Below are positions 32,380-41,496 of a stretch of DNA of 64,000 bases, in pieces. A program made the translations under genes and the position numbers. The notes beneath the pieces were generated by a model. The model was not told the DNA's origin, ran no database searches, and saw nothing but the letters and a program-made list of their open reading frames with translations. Position 1 is the first letter of the stretch. Each line of letters begins with the position of its first letter. The stretch is from positions 124,001 through 188,000 of the forward strand of contig NZ_LIVT01000009.1 of NCBI RefSeq assembly GCF_001905905.1, read 5' to 3'. Source of the stretch: Streptomyces sp. CB02366 (lineage in GTDB: Bacteria; Actinomycetota; Actinomycetes; Streptomycetales; Streptomycetaceae).

Positions 32380-33870
32380 TCAGATCTCGGCGCCCCCGGC
32401 CTTCTTCCGGCTCGGCGGCAGCGAGTGCTCGATCTGCTCGCGCAGGGCCTGGACGCCCGTGTGTCCGGCGAACCGGCCGGTGAGGCGGTACATCTCGCGG
32501 AGCCGGTCCCAGGTGCGGTGCGAGGAGGTCTCCCCCATCGACACCAGCGCGAGCCGGGCGTACCGGTCCGCCTGCTCGGGGTCGTCGGCGATGAAGCACG
32601 CCGAGGCCAGTGAGATGTAGTCGAAGATCTTCGACCGCTGGCGGTCGGTGGCCCGCAGTTCCAGCGCCTGCTTGGCGTGGCGCTGGGCGACGACCGCGGC
32701 GCCGGGGTCGTGCTCGGCCAGGGTGCGAAAGGCCAGCGCCTGCATGCCGTGCAGATCGGCCTCGTCGAACATCTGCATCCAACTGGGCGCGGGCACGTCG
32801 CCCTTGTCCGAGGTGAACAGCTCCTCGGCCTCGCCCAGGGTGCGCCGCATGGCCTGCCCGCGGCCCATCGACGCCTGCGCCCATGCCTCGATGGTGCGCA
32901 GCATCGCCTGCGTCCGGGGCAGCGTCTCGTCGCCGGAGCCGGATGTGGCGAGCTTCATCAGGTCGAGCGCGTCGTCCGGCCGGCCCAGGTGCACCATCTG
33001 GCGTGCCGCGCGGGACAGCGCCTCTCCGGCGCGCGGCCGGTCGCCGCCCTCGCGCGCCGCGTGGGCGGCGATCACGAAGTACTTCTGAGCGGTGGGCTCC
33101 AGGCCCACGTCGTGGGACATCCAACCCGCCAGGACGGCGAGGTTGGCGGCCACGCCCCACAGGCGGCGCTGGAGGTGGTCGGGGTGGCGGTAGGCGAGCA
33201 TGCCGCCCACCTCGTTGAGCTGGCCCACGACCGCCTTGCGCTGGAGTCCTCCGCCCCGGGAGGCGTCCCAGGCGCGGAACACCTTGACCGAGTGCTCCAG
33301 GGCCTCGATCTCCTCGGAGCCGACCGGCGCCGCCTCGTACCGGCCGAAACCGGCGGGATCGGCGTGCGCCGGAGTGTTGGCGCGTGGAGCGTCGGCCGCT
33401 GGAGCGGGTGCGTTGCGCAGCCAGTCGTACAGGGGGCCGGCGATGGTTGATCCGGCGGTGAGCGCGGCGCCCGCACTCACCAAGCCGCGTCGGTTGAGCA
33501 TGAGGTCCATTCCCGTGAATTCGGTGAGGACCGCTGCCGTCCGCTCGGGCGCCCACGGCAGTTGATCGGGATCGTTCTCCGTCCCGGAGTCACGCCGTTT
33601 CCCCGCACGCCCGCGTCGGCCGAACCCGAGGTCCTCGATGGTCACGACACGGCCGAGCCGCTCGGTGAACAGAGCCGCCAGCACCGCGGGCACGGGATCA
33701 CGGGGGGACTCCCCCATGTCGATCCAGCGCCTGACGCGCGAGGTGTCGGTGGCCAGCTGCGGGTGGCCCATGGCCGCCGCCTGCCGGTTCACCATTCTCG
33801 CGAGTTCGCCCTTGGACCAGCCGGCCAGGCCGAACAGGTCAGAAAGGCGGGTGTTGGGTTCTCCGGTCAC
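32380..33870 (-). CDS. nsdA: NsdA-like regulator of development and antibiotic production
   Basis: A 496-aa protein of a streptomycete family to which I assign NsdA from memory of its sequence. The N-terminus has a helix-turn-helix-like segment (RLSDLFGLAGWSKGELARMV, then DTSRVRRWIDMGE), a hydrophobic patch (GLVSAGAALTAGSTIAGPLYDW, which can be mistaken for a Tat signal) and a C-terminal array of TPR-like helices. NsdA in S. coelicolor represses sporulation and antibiotic synthesis. GTG 33870 is favoured (GGGGG 7 nt upstream); GTG 33903 would add 11 residues. Divergent from a kinase-fold gene containing a TTA codon. Confidence 0.75.
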   Translation of the reverse strand: MTGEPNTRLSDLFGLAGWSKGELARMVNRQAAAMGHPQLATDTSRVRRWIDMGESPRDPVPAVLAALFTERLGRVVTIEDLGFGRRGRAGKRRDSGTENDPDQLPWAPERTAAVLTEFTGMDLMLNRRGLVSAGAALTAGSTIAGPLYDWLRNAPAPAADAPRANTPAHADPAGFGRYEAAPVGSEEIEALEHSVKVFRAWDASRGGGLQRKAVVGQLNEVGGMLAYRHPDHLQRRLWGVAANLAVLAGWMSHDVGLEPTAQKYFVIAAHAAREGGDRPRAGEALSRAARQMVHLGRPDDALDLMKLATSGSGDETLPRTQAMLRTIEAWAQASMGRGQAMRRTLGEAEELFTSDKGDVPAPSWMQMFDEADLHGMQALAFRTLAEHDPGAAVVAQRHAKQALELRATDRQRSKIFDYISLASACFIADDPEQADRYARLALVSMGETSSHRTWDRLREMYRLTGRFAGHTGVQALREQIEHSLPPSRKKAGGAEI

Positions 33871-34101
33871 GTCAAGCCCCCAGGTTCTCGGCTGACTTGA
33901 CACTAACCCCTGGTCAGACGCGCCGTGACTATTCGCCAGGGTTCGCCAGGGTCCGCCAGATGGTCTGCCACCCGTGACCCGTTGTCAGGTAGGAGTGCGC
34001 CACCCCGCCCGGCAGCCCTCGGTACTCCCCAGGGTGCCGACCGGCCGTCGGCCGGGTTGGCGCACGTACCTTGTCGGCGCGCGAAGGGATCTGTATCGCC
34101 C

Positions 34102-35238
34102 ATGTACACAGCATCGTCCTCCGTGTCCGCCCCGCCCCGTCCGCTCCGCCCCATGGGCGGGAGCGGCGGGCCCTATCTCGCTCCTCACGCCGGCGCACCG
34201 GCGCAGGGTCCGGGCCGGGCCCGACGGGCCGCGGGGCCGGGCGCCGGACCGCTCAGCGGAAGGATCGACCTGTCCGGGCCCCAGGGTGCGCAGGTGCGGA
34301 TGGCGATCGCCTCCGTGCAGCGCGTCTGCCCCGAGTTCAACCCGGTCCAGGTGCTGCGCCGCAGCGGCCGCTCGGTCCTGATCGTGGGGACGACCGGGCG
34401 GGCCACCGCCGTGGCGAAGTGTTTACTGGACCACTCGCCGGCGTGGGCCGAGCGGTTCCGGCACGAAATAGCGGCGTACCGCGCGTTCGTCCGGCACCGC
34501 CCCCCGGTGCGGGCGCCCCGGCTGATCGCGGCGGACCCGGAGAACTGCACGCTGGTGATCGAGCGGATGCCCGGCCGGGTCGCCGCCCTCACCCGGCATC
34601 CGGCGGAGGCGCCGCCGAGGGCCGACATCCGTGCCGCGCTGGGCGCGATCAGCCGGGTGAACGCCTGGCGGCCGCCGCCCGGCGTGTTCGAGGCGCCGCT
34701 CGACTACGCCTCGCGGATCGCGCGCTACCACGAGCTGGGCCTGTTCACCGACCGTGACTTCGACGACCTCCAGAAGCTGCTGCACGGCCTGGCCCACGCG
34801 AGCGGCCGGCAGGGCATGGGGCAGTTCTGCCACGGGGACGCCCTGCTCTCCAACATCCTGCTGTCACCGACCGGTCCCGTGCTCGTGGACTGGGAGCACG
34901 CCGGCTGGTATCTCCCCGGCTACGACCTGGCGACCCTGTGGGCGGTGCTGGGCGACGCCCCGGCGGCCCGGCGCCAGATCAGCCAGCTCGCCCAGTCCAG
35001 GGGACCGGCGGCGCGGGACGCGTTCCTGGTGAACCTGATGCTGGTGCTGACCCGCGAGATCCGTCATTACGAGACGGCGGTCCAGCGCACCATGCGCGAG
35101 GCCCCCTCGGCGGGCGCCGGATCCGAACGTCCCGGCGCGCTCTCCTCCGGCGAGGAGCAGCGACTGCTGCTGCGCAGGCTCCACGACGACTGCGCGATGG
35201 CACGGCGGGCGGTACGGGCAGCCGTCGGCACCCGCTGA
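34102..35238 (+). CDS. Aminoglycoside phosphotransferase-fold protein with a TTA codon
   Basis: A 378-aa protein with a disordered N-terminus (about 75 residues) followed by a kinase-like APH/choline kinase fold: a lysine in AVAKCLLDHSPAW, the catalytic loop QFCHGDALLSNIL (HGDxxxxN) and the metal Asp in VLVDWEHAGWYLPG. It should phosphorylate a small molecule, unless substrate binding has changed. Codon 108 is TTA (34423-34425), the rare leucine codon read by bldA tRNA, so translation may wait for development. Divergent from nsdA. No resistance role can be claimed from sequence. Confidence 0.85.
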   Translation: MYTASSSVSAPPRPLRPMGGSGGPYLAPHAGAPAQGPGRARRAAGPGAGPLSGRIDLSGPQGAQVRMAIASVQRVCPEFNPVQVLRRSGRSVLIVGTTGRATAVAKCLLDHSPAWAERFRHEIAAYRAFVRHRPPVRAPRLIAADPENCTLVIERMPGRVAALTRHPAEAPPRADIRAALGAISRVNAWRPPPGVFEAPLDYASRIARYHELGLFTDRDFDDLQKLLHGLAHASGRQGMGQFCHGDALLSNILLSPTGPVLVDWEHAGWYLPGYDLATLWAVLGDAPAARRQISQLAQSRGPAARDAFLVNLMLVLTREIRHYETAVQRTMREAPSAGAGSERPGALSSGEEQRLLLRRLHDDCAMARRAVRAAVGTR

Positions 35239-35277
35239 GACGAGGCGGCGGGAGCGCCGGGGCGGGACGGGAAGAAC

Positions 35278-35300
35278 GGGACGGGTCCGGGGCCCGTCCC
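35278..35300 (+). terminator. Hairpin terminator after the kinase-fold gene
   Basis: GGGACGGG (35278-35285) pairs with CCCGTCCC (35293-35300) about 40 bp after the stop codon. Compact and GC-only, as usual for this genus. Confidence 0.55.
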
Positions 35301-35335
35301 CCGAAGACCGCAGTGACCAGACCACTGTGAAGACG

Positions 35336-35384
35336 CAGCGCGCTGCGGGGCCGGTGCCGACACACCGGATCCCGCGGCGCGCTG
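35336..35384. terminator. Very long stem-loop
   Basis: CAGCGCGC-TGCGGG-CCGGTG (35336 onward) folds onto CACCGG-CCCGC-GCGCGCTG (to 35384) with small bulges and a 6-nt loop, giving a stem of about 20 bp. It lies between the kinase-fold gene and the lysozyme-like gene and may be a bidirectional terminator or an RNA-stabilising element. Confidence 0.5.
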
Positions 35385-35534
35385 TCGTGCGTTCCGTGAC
35401 GGAGCGCTGACCGTGCGCCGTCATGGAGCGCCCCCCGGGTGAGGCCCGCCACGAGACCCACGTCACCTACGACCGCGGGTAGTGGGCGCGAAGGCCCTCG
35501 ACCAGCGTAAAGAACCGCCCTTTTGGCCCATAAA

Positions 35535-35562
35535 TTGGACATAACACGATGAAGAGTAGTAA
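35535..35562 (+). promoter_or_regulatory. Candidate vegetative-type promoter for the lysozyme-like gene
   Basis: TTGGAC (35535-35540), a 16-bp spacer and TAGTAA (35557-35562) form a good HrdB-like promoter in the only AT-rich patch of the 490-bp gap 35239-35729. It would give a 5' leader of about 160 nt. I looked for the conserved core of a c-di-AMP riboswitch, often found before streptomycete cell-wall hydrolases, and did not find it. Confidence 0.5.
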
Positions 35563-35729
35563 AGGCGGTCATTGCTTCCTATGCCCCTGCCCGCTAACCA
35601 TGGATCCCGGCAGGCACCGAGTACGAGCCGCCGTCGATCGCCCACCGGCGGACGCGGCCCGCACGACCCGGTTGCGGCCGACGCGGCGCGAAGGCCGCCA
35701 AGCCCGTCCCCCATAGGAAGAGCTCACGC

Positions 35730-36383
35730 ATGCCCCGCATCTCCACCCTGCGCATCACCCGCTCGCACAAGATCGCCACCGCCGTGCTCGTCGCGGCCGG
35801 TTCCGTCACCGCCATAGCCGCCACCGGCGGTCCGAGTGAAGCGCAGACCTCCGCGGTCCGGTCCTCCGTCTCCGTGGAGCCGGTCGCCGCGGCGGGCATC
35901 CCCACGGCGAAGGACGCGGCCGAGAAGGCCGCGGAGCAGAAGGCCGCGAAGGACGCCGCCGCGAAGAAGGCCGCCGCCCGCAACGCCGCCGAGCAGGCGC
36001 GTTCCGAGAAGCAGGCCGCCAACCGCTCCACGGAGCGCAAGGCCATCACGCCGAAGAAGTTCGCGGACAACCTCGACGGCTGGATCCGCGAGTCGCTCGA
36101 CATCATGAAGAAGAAGAACATCCCCGGCACCTACGAGGGGTTGCACCGCAACATCATGCGCGAGTCCAGCGGCAACCCGAACGCCGTCAACGACTGGGAC
36201 ATCAACGCGCGCAACGGCATCCCCTCCAAGGGCCTCCTCCAGGTGATCCAGCCCACCTTCGACGCCTACCACGTCAAGGGCACCCCGAAGAAGCTCACCG
36301 ACCCGGTCGCCAACATCACGGCCGCCGCGAACTACGCCGCCGACCGGTACGGCTCGATCGACAACGTCGACTCCGCCTACTGA
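35730..36383 (+). CDS. Secreted lysozyme-like transglycosylase (SLT-type)
   Basis: A 217-aa exported protein. The signal peptide (RSHKIATAVLVAAGSVTAIA) is followed by an Ala/Lys-rich coiled linker (KDAAEKAAEQKAAKDAAAKK). The C-terminal 110 residues are lysozyme-like: LHRNIMRESSGNPNAVNDWD with the presumed catalytic Glu, GIPSKGLLQVIQPTFDAY and NITAAANYAADRYG. It should cleave peptidoglycan glycan chains. The coiled linker probably spans the wall. A likely start signal is GGAAGAG 8 nt before ATG 35730. It lies upstream of geoA but has its own promoter region. Confidence 0.88.
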   Translation: MPRISTLRITRSHKIATAVLVAAGSVTAIAATGGPSEAQTSAVRSSVSVEPVAAAGIPTAKDAAEKAAEQKAAKDAAAKKAAARNAAEQARSEKQAANRSTERKAITPKKFADNLDGWIRESLDIMKKKNIPGTYEGLHRNIMRESSGNPNAVNDWDINARNGIPSKGLLQVIQPTFDAYHVKGTPKKLTDPVANITAAANYAADRYGSIDNVDSAY

Positions 36384-36566
36384 GTCACCCCGGGGCCGCC
36401 TGCGGCAGGCCCCCGCACGACCGCCTTCCGAGCACGCACACGCGATCCCATGATGATGTGACTAATCACCGTCGTGCGTGCTCCGTATGGCCGAGGGGTA
36501 GTGCTGCGCGGACACCACCGGTCCGCGTGTTCCCCGCGCGGAGGCTTCTGGAAAGGCCTGACGCAC

Positions 36567-38783
36567 ATGGCACAGCCCTTCTCACTGCCGGACTTCTACG
36601 TCCCGTATCCGGCCAGGCTCAACCCTCATGTGGAGACGGCGCGCACGCACACCCGGGAGTGGGCGCGCTCCATGGGGATGCTGGAGGGGTCCGGCATCTG
36701 GGAGGAGGAGGACCTGGAGGCTCACGACTACGCCCTCCTGTGCGCCTACACCCACCCCGACTGCTCGGCCGAGGCGCTCAGCCTGGTCACCGACTGGTAC
36801 GTGTGGGTCTTCTTCTTCGACGACCACTTCCTGGAACTGTTCAAGCGCACCCCCGACCGGGAGGGCGGCAAGCGGTACCTGGACCGGCTGCCCGCCTTCA
36901 TGCCGATGGAGCGCGGGGCGGCGACGCCCGAGCCGGAGAACCCCGTCGAGGCGGGTCTCGCCGACCTGTGGGCCCGGACGGTTCCCGCGATGACGGACGG
37001 CTGGCGGGCCCGGTTCGCGGAATCCACGGAGAACCTCCTCAACGAGTCCTTGTGGGAGCTGTCCAACATCCACGAGGGCCGTATCGCCAACCCCGTCGAG
37101 TACATCGAGATGCGCCGCAAGGTGGGCGGCGCGCCCTGGTCCGCGGGTCTGGTGGAGTACGCGGCGAACGCCGAGGTGCCGGAGCCGGTAGCCGCGTCCC
37201 GGCCGTTGCGGGTGCTGCGGGACGCCTTCTCCGACGCGGTGCACCTGCGCAACGACCTCTTCTCCTACCAACGGGAGGTGGAGGACGAGGGGGAGAACAG
37301 CAACGGCGTGCTGGTGCTGGAGAAGTTCCTCGGCTGTTCCACGCAGGAGGCCGCGGAGGCCGTCAACGACCTGCTGACCTCACGCCTCCAGCAGTTCGAG
37401 AACACCGCGCTGACCGAACTCGGCCCGCTCTGCGCCGAGAAGGGGCTGGACGCCGCGCAGACCGCCGCCGTACTGGCGTACGCCAAGGGGCTCCAGGACT
37501 GGCAGTCCGGCGGCCACGAGTGGCACATGCGCTCCAGCCGTTACATGAACGGCGGCGGCGCGGGCCAGGCCGTGCCCGGCTTCGGCATGTCCGCCGCCTC
37601 CCTCAGGTTCACCCTCCGCTCGGAGACCGCGCGGGCCCGCAGCCACAGCCACGTGCCCTTTCAGCACGTGGGCCCCTCGCTGCTCCCGGACTTCGACCTG
37701 CCCTTCACCACCACGCTGAGCCCCCATCTGGAGGGTGCGCGCGTCCGGGTCGTCGACTGGGCGCGGCGGATGGGCATCCTGGAGGCCCAGCCGGGTGTCC
37801 CGGGCTCGCACATCTGGGACGAGGACCGGATCCGCGCGATCGACCTGCCGTTGTGCGCGGCGGGCATCCACCCCGACGCGACCCCGGACGAGCTGGACCT
37901 GTCCTCCGGGTGGCTGGCCTGGGGTACGTACGGGGACGACTGGTTCCCGGTCGTGCACGGGCGGACCCGGGATCTGGCGGGGGCCCGGCTGGCGAACGAG
38001 CGGCTGTCGCTGTTCATGCCGCTGGACGGCGAGGGGACGCCGGAGCCGGTGAACGCCCTGGAGCGGAGTCTGGGCGATCTGTGGAGCAGGACGGCGGGCC
38101 CGATGGACGCGGGGGCGCGGCGCACCTTCCGCACCGCGATCGAGACGATGACCGCGAGCTGGCTGTGGGAGCTGGCGAACCAGGCGCAGAACCGCGTCCC
38201 CGACCCGGTGGACTACGTGGAGATGCGGCGGGCGACGTTCGGTTCGGACCTGACGATGAGCCTGTGCCGGCTGGGGCACGGCAGAAGGGTGCCGGACGAG
38301 GTCTACCGCAGTGGCCCCATGCGGTCCCTGGAGAACGCGGCGGCGGACTACGCGTGCCTCCTCAACGACCTGTTCTCGTACCAGAAGGAGATCGAGTACG
38401 AGGGCGAGGTGCACAACGGCGTCCTGGTCGTGCAGAACTTCTTCGGCGTGGACTATCCGACGGGCGTGGCGATCGTGCACGACCTGATGAACTCGCGGCT
38501 GCGGCAGTTCCGGCACGTCGCCGAGGTCGAACTGCCCGTGATGTACGACGACTTCGGCCTGGGCGCCGAGGCGCGGGAGACGCTGGCGGGCTATGTGCGG
38601 GAGCTGGAGCACTGGCTGGCGGGCATCTTGATCTGGCACCGGGGCTGCCGCCGCTACCGTGAGGAGGATCTGCGCCAGGTCCACGGTGCGCCGTGGCATC
38701 TCGGCGGGCCCACGGGGCTCGGCACGTCGGCGGCTCAGGTGGCCCGGCTGATGGCGCCCCTGGCGGGCAGCACCGCCCCGTAG
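36567..38783 (+). CDS. geoA: Bifunctional germacradienol/geosmin synthase
   Basis: A 738-aa enzyme with two tandem terpene-cyclase domains, as in all geosmin synthases (usual length about 725-740). The N-terminal domain (1-340) turns farnesyl diphosphate into germacradienol and carries the Mg motifs DDHFLE (D85-E90) and NDLFSYQRE. The C-terminal domain (about 370-720) converts germacradienol to geosmin, with its variant DDWFP motif and NDLFSYQKE. ATG 36567 is supported by GGAAAGG 10 nt upstream and by PFSLPDFYVPYPARLNPH at the family N-terminus. The gene stands alone with a 183-bp leader containing GTGA-CTAA-TCAC (36458-36469). Both sites look catalytically intact. Confidence 0.97.
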   Translation: MAQPFSLPDFYVPYPARLNPHVETARTHTREWARSMGMLEGSGIWEEEDLEAHDYALLCAYTHPDCSAEALSLVTDWYVWVFFFDDHFLELFKRTPDREGGKRYLDRLPAFMPMERGAATPEPENPVEAGLADLWARTVPAMTDGWRARFAESTENLLNESLWELSNIHEGRIANPVEYIEMRRKVGGAPWSAGLVEYAANAEVPEPVAASRPLRVLRDAFSDAVHLRNDLFSYQREVEDEGENSNGVLVLEKFLGCSTQEAAEAVNDLLTSRLQQFENTALTELGPLCAEKGLDAAQTAAVLAYAKGLQDWQSGGHEWHMRSSRYMNGGGAGQAVPGFGMSAASLRFTLRSETARARSHSHVPFQHVGPSLLPDFDLPFTTTLSPHLEGARVRVVDWARRMGILEAQPGVPGSHIWDEDRIRAIDLPLCAAGIHPDATPDELDLSSGWLAWGTYGDDWFPVVHGRTRDLAGARLANERLSLFMPLDGEGTPEPVNALERSLGDLWSRTAGPMDAGARRTFRTAIETMTASWLWELANQAQNRVPDPVDYVEMRRATFGSDLTMSLCRLGHGRRVPDEVYRSGPMRSLENAAADYACLLNDLFSYQKEIEYEGEVHNGVLVVQNFFGVDYPTGVAIVHDLMNSRLRQFRHVAEVELPVMYDDFGLGAEARETLAGYVRELEHWLAGILIWHRGCRRYREEDLRQVHGAPWHLGGPTGLGTSAAQVARLMAPLAGSTAP

Positions 38784-38971
38784 GGCTTCGTCGCGCCTCC
38801 CGGGCCTCCCCGCAGGGGCCCTGGAGGCGCGGCCGGCCGGAGGACGGCCCGCCGTGCGACCTCACGGCGGGCCGTGGCCGCCCGCGGGGGCGGGCTGCGG
38901 GCCTCGCGGGGTCGCCGGGGGTGGGAAGAAGGCCGCCCGGAGGGATCCGGACGGCCTCGCGCAGGGGCGTT

Positions 38972-39472
38972 TCAGCCCTGCTGGAACAGCTCCGCGGGCA
39001 GCGGCTTGAGCAGGGTGTACAGGTCGTCGGTGATCGGCCGGTCCCAGCTGGCGATGGTCACCAGGACACCGTCGCTGCGATCGAACTGCACGCAGGAGAT
39101 ACGGCTCTCGGAGAGCTTGATACGGCGGACGATCAGCAGGTTGTCGCCCTGCATGACGGGGACGTCCTCGGAGCTGACGACCTCGATCGGCTCGTCGTTC
39201 TCCAGGGCGAGCAGCAGCTGGGCCACCTCGAAGGGGACCTGGCCCTCCTCGGTCTCGCGGGCGGGTGAGCCTTCCGGGAGGTTGCCGATGATCATCGCCG
39301 GGCCCCGGCCGCCGTACAGGTCGTAGCGGAGGAAGACGCCCTGGCAGCTGCCGTCGGGCGCGGGGAGCAGACCGGCGCCGAGGTTGCCGGGCCAGTCCCC
39401 GGGGTCCATGGCCAGGACGTCGAAGTCCGGGCCCGCGGGTGTTGCGGCACTACGGCGGCGGAGGAAGGACAT
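38972..39472 (-). CDS. Conserved hypothetical protein, 166 aa
   Basis: A soluble protein starting MSFLRRRS; an ATG 9 nt earlier is also possible. Conserved-looking segments are PDFDVLAMDPGDWPGNLG, RYDLYGGRGPAMIIGNLPEG, SCVQFDRSDGVLVTIASWD and DDLYTLLKPLPAELF. There is no signal peptide or recognised domain. I recognise the pattern as a family widespread in streptomycetes without assigned role. It lies alone between geoA and the tandem hydrolase gene. Confidence 0.75.
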   Translation of the reverse strand: MSFLRRRSAATPAGPDFDVLAMDPGDWPGNLGAGLLPAPDGSCQGVFLRYDLYGGRGPAMIIGNLPEGSPARETEEGQVPFEVAQLLLALENDEPIEVVSSEDVPVMQGDNLLIVRRIKLSESRISCVQFDRSDGVLVTIASWDRPITDDLYTLLKPLPAELFQQG

Positions 39473-39751
39473 GCCACCCATGGTACGTGTCCCGGCTCAC
39501 GTCGCGGAGCCGGGCCCGGGCCGCCGGGCGGCGGGCCCGCCGCGCCTCCTGGGCCCGCCGGGGGCTCCGTTCCCGCGGGCCGCCCTCCGAGGCCTCCCGG
39601 GTACGCGCTCGCCCGCCGCGGGCGTCGCGGCCGAGCGTCCTGACCGCCCCCGACACCCCAGCGGCAAGGCCGTCCACCGGTGGGCGAAGGCGGTGGCGAC
39701 GCAGAGGGCCGGGGCTGACCGGGGCCGAGCTCCGCCGGGGCCGGCCTTCGG

Positions 39752-41299
39752 TCAGGGCATGTCGCCGCCGGCCCGTTCCACGAGGCCGAACTCCCTTAGC
39801 GCCGCGAGGAATTCCTCCGGTCGGTCCGTGTGGACCAGGTGCCCCGCGTCGATGGTGACCGAAACCGCGCCCGGGATCGCGCGGACCATCCGCGCCAGCT
39901 GGTCCTGGTCGATGTGGCCGGCGGGGCCGCCCCCGATGACGAGGGTGGGCACGGTGATCTCCGGGAAGCGCCCGAGGACGTCCGGGTCGGGGTCGTTGAT
40001 CTGGGCGTCGGTGTCGGGGACGACGGGCCAGTCGAAATCGAGGTCGCCCTCGGGCCGGACGGCGGGCGGCCGGGGCGGGTCGAGCGGGAGGAGGGGCGGA
40101 GCGTCCTCGATGACCAGCCGCCCGATCAGGCCCGGCTCCCGTTGGGCCAGGAGGTAGGCGGCGACTCCGCCCATGGAGTGTCCGACGACGGTCGCGCCGG
40201 CCAGGCTGCGGGCCTCCAGGAAGGCGTGCAGGTCGTCGCGGAACGTCTCGAAGGAGTAGCGGCCGGGCCAGTCGCTCAGCCCGTGGCCGCGGAAGTCGGG
40301 GGCGTACACGTGGTGGTCGGCGGCGAGGTTCCGGGCGATCCGGGCCCAGGTGGCGGACGAGCCGGACCGGCCGTGCAGCAGGACGACCGGCGGGGCCCCC
40401 TCCTCGCCCCACTCGCGGTACGCCAGCCGGACCCCGCCCGCCTGGACCGTGCGGATCTCCGGGTCGAGGAACGCCGCCACCGTACGGGCGAAGGCCCCGG
40501 GGTCGTCCAGCCAGGGGAAGTGCCCGGCTCCGCGCTGGACGGCGACCTCGGCGCACGGGAAGAGCGCGGCCAGTTCCGCGGCCCGGTCCGGGTTCGGGTG
40601 GCCGTCGTACTCCCCGGCGAGGACGAGGACGGGGACGTCCACCTCGCGCAGGGCGGCGGCGGTGGCGGCGGGGTCGAAGGCTCCGTCCCCGGCGTAGCGC
40701 TCGCGCGCCCCGGCGTTGGTCTGCCCGGCGGACGCCTCGGCGTGGGCGCGGGCCGCCCCGTCCCAGCGGCCATAGGTGAGGGGCCGGACGGCGGGCCACA
40801 GCTCGGCGAAGGGCCCTCCCGCGAGCAGCGCTTCCTGGGCGGCCAGGGCCTCGGGGTACCAGGGTTCGCCGCTGCGCAGCCGGGCGGCCTCGCGCAGGTC
40901 CTGATCTGTCACCTCGATGCCCACCGCCCGGGTGCTGGGCGCCACGAGGGCCAGGGTCCGCAGCCGTTCCGGGTGCCGGGCGGCGTACAGCAGGGCCAGA
41001 TCCGTCCCGGCGGAGTGCGTCAGCACGTCGATCCGGTCGAGGCCGAGATGCTCGCGCAGGGCCTCCACGTCGTCGACGAGGCGGTCGCAGCGGTACGTCG
41101 AGGGATCCGCAGGCACACCGGAGTCGCCAGTGCCGCGCAGGTCCAGCAGGACGAGCTGCCGGCGGGCGGCGAGCCCCCCGAGGTCTCCCAGGTACGCGCT
41201 CGCCCGCATCGGTCCCCCGGGCAGGCAGATCAGCGGCTCCCCCTCCCCCGCCAGGCGGTAGGCGAGCGGGGTCGTGTCGTACGCGGCGAAGGTCGGCAT
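39752..41299 (-). CDS. Tandem double alpha/beta-hydrolase fusion protein
   Basis: A 515-aa protein made of two complete alpha/beta-hydrolase domains. Domain 1 (about 1-280): LICLPGGPMRASAYLG, nucleophile region LTHSAGTDLALLY, acid in LAGEYDGHPN and histidine in RGAGHFPWLDD. Domain 2 (about 285-515): LLHGRSGSSATWARI, VVGHSMGGVAAYLL, and late DAGHLVHTDRP. Domain 1 resembles proline iminopeptidase-type hydrolases; domain 2 resembles esterases or haloperoxidase-type hydrolases. Both triads look intact. ATG 41299 is chosen over a start 11 codons earlier. Substrates unknown; the fusion is uncommon. Confidence 0.85.
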   Translation of the reverse strand: MPTFAAYDTTPLAYRLAGEGEPLICLPGGPMRASAYLGDLGGLAARRQLVLLDLRGTGDSGVPADPSTYRCDRLVDDVEALREHLGLDRIDVLTHSAGTDLALLYAARHPERLRTLALVAPSTRAVGIEVTDQDLREAARLRSGEPWYPEALAAQEALLAGGPFAELWPAVRPLTYGRWDGAARAHAEASAGQTNAGARERYAGDGAFDPAATAAALREVDVPVLVLAGEYDGHPNPDRAAELAALFPCAEVAVQRGAGHFPWLDDPGAFARTVAAFLDPEIRTVQAGGVRLAYREWGEEGAPPVVLLHGRSGSSATWARIARNLAADHHVYAPDFRGHGLSDWPGRYSFETFRDDLHAFLEARSLAGATVVGHSMGGVAAYLLAQREPGLIGRLVIEDAPPLLPLDPPRPPAVRPEGDLDFDWPVVPDTDAQINDPDPDVLGRFPEITVPTLVIGGGPAGHIDQDQLARMVRAIPGAVSVTIDAGHLVHTDRPEEFLAALREFGLVERAGGDMP

Positions 41300-41424
41300 G
41301 GCTCCCATCCAAACAGCAACCCGTGAACCCACGCGGCCGGGTTCACGGCGGGCTGATCGGCCGCGAACTCCGCGCGCCTCTTGCCAGCACCCCCGGCCGC
41401 CTGAATTACTGCTCCCGGGAAGAT

Positions 41425-41442
41425 CGACCGAATGATCGGTCG
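41425..41442. promoter_or_regulatory. TetR-type palindrome upstream of paaK
   Basis: CGACCGA-ATGA-TCGGTCG is a perfect inverted repeat with 7-bp arms, about 55 bp before the paaK start. The CGACCG/CGGTCG half sites resemble operators of TetR-family PaaR regulators of phenylacetate genes in actinobacteria and Thermus. Confidence 0.6.
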
Positions 41443-41496
41443 CCTCCCTGCGACCTGTCTCCCCACCTGTCTCCTGTGCTGGAAGGAAGGGTCTCG

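Noticed and set aside
35565..35729. c-di-AMP (ydaO) riboswitch before the lysozyme-like gene
   Set aside because: Expected from the genus and gene type, but the conserved core and pseudoknot bases are not recognisable in the leader.
36458..36469. CRP-like site (GTGA-CTAA-TCAC) before geoA
   Set aside because: The spacer is 4 bp rather than the 6 bp of CRP sites, and flanking bases do not fit; mentioned only in the gene entry.
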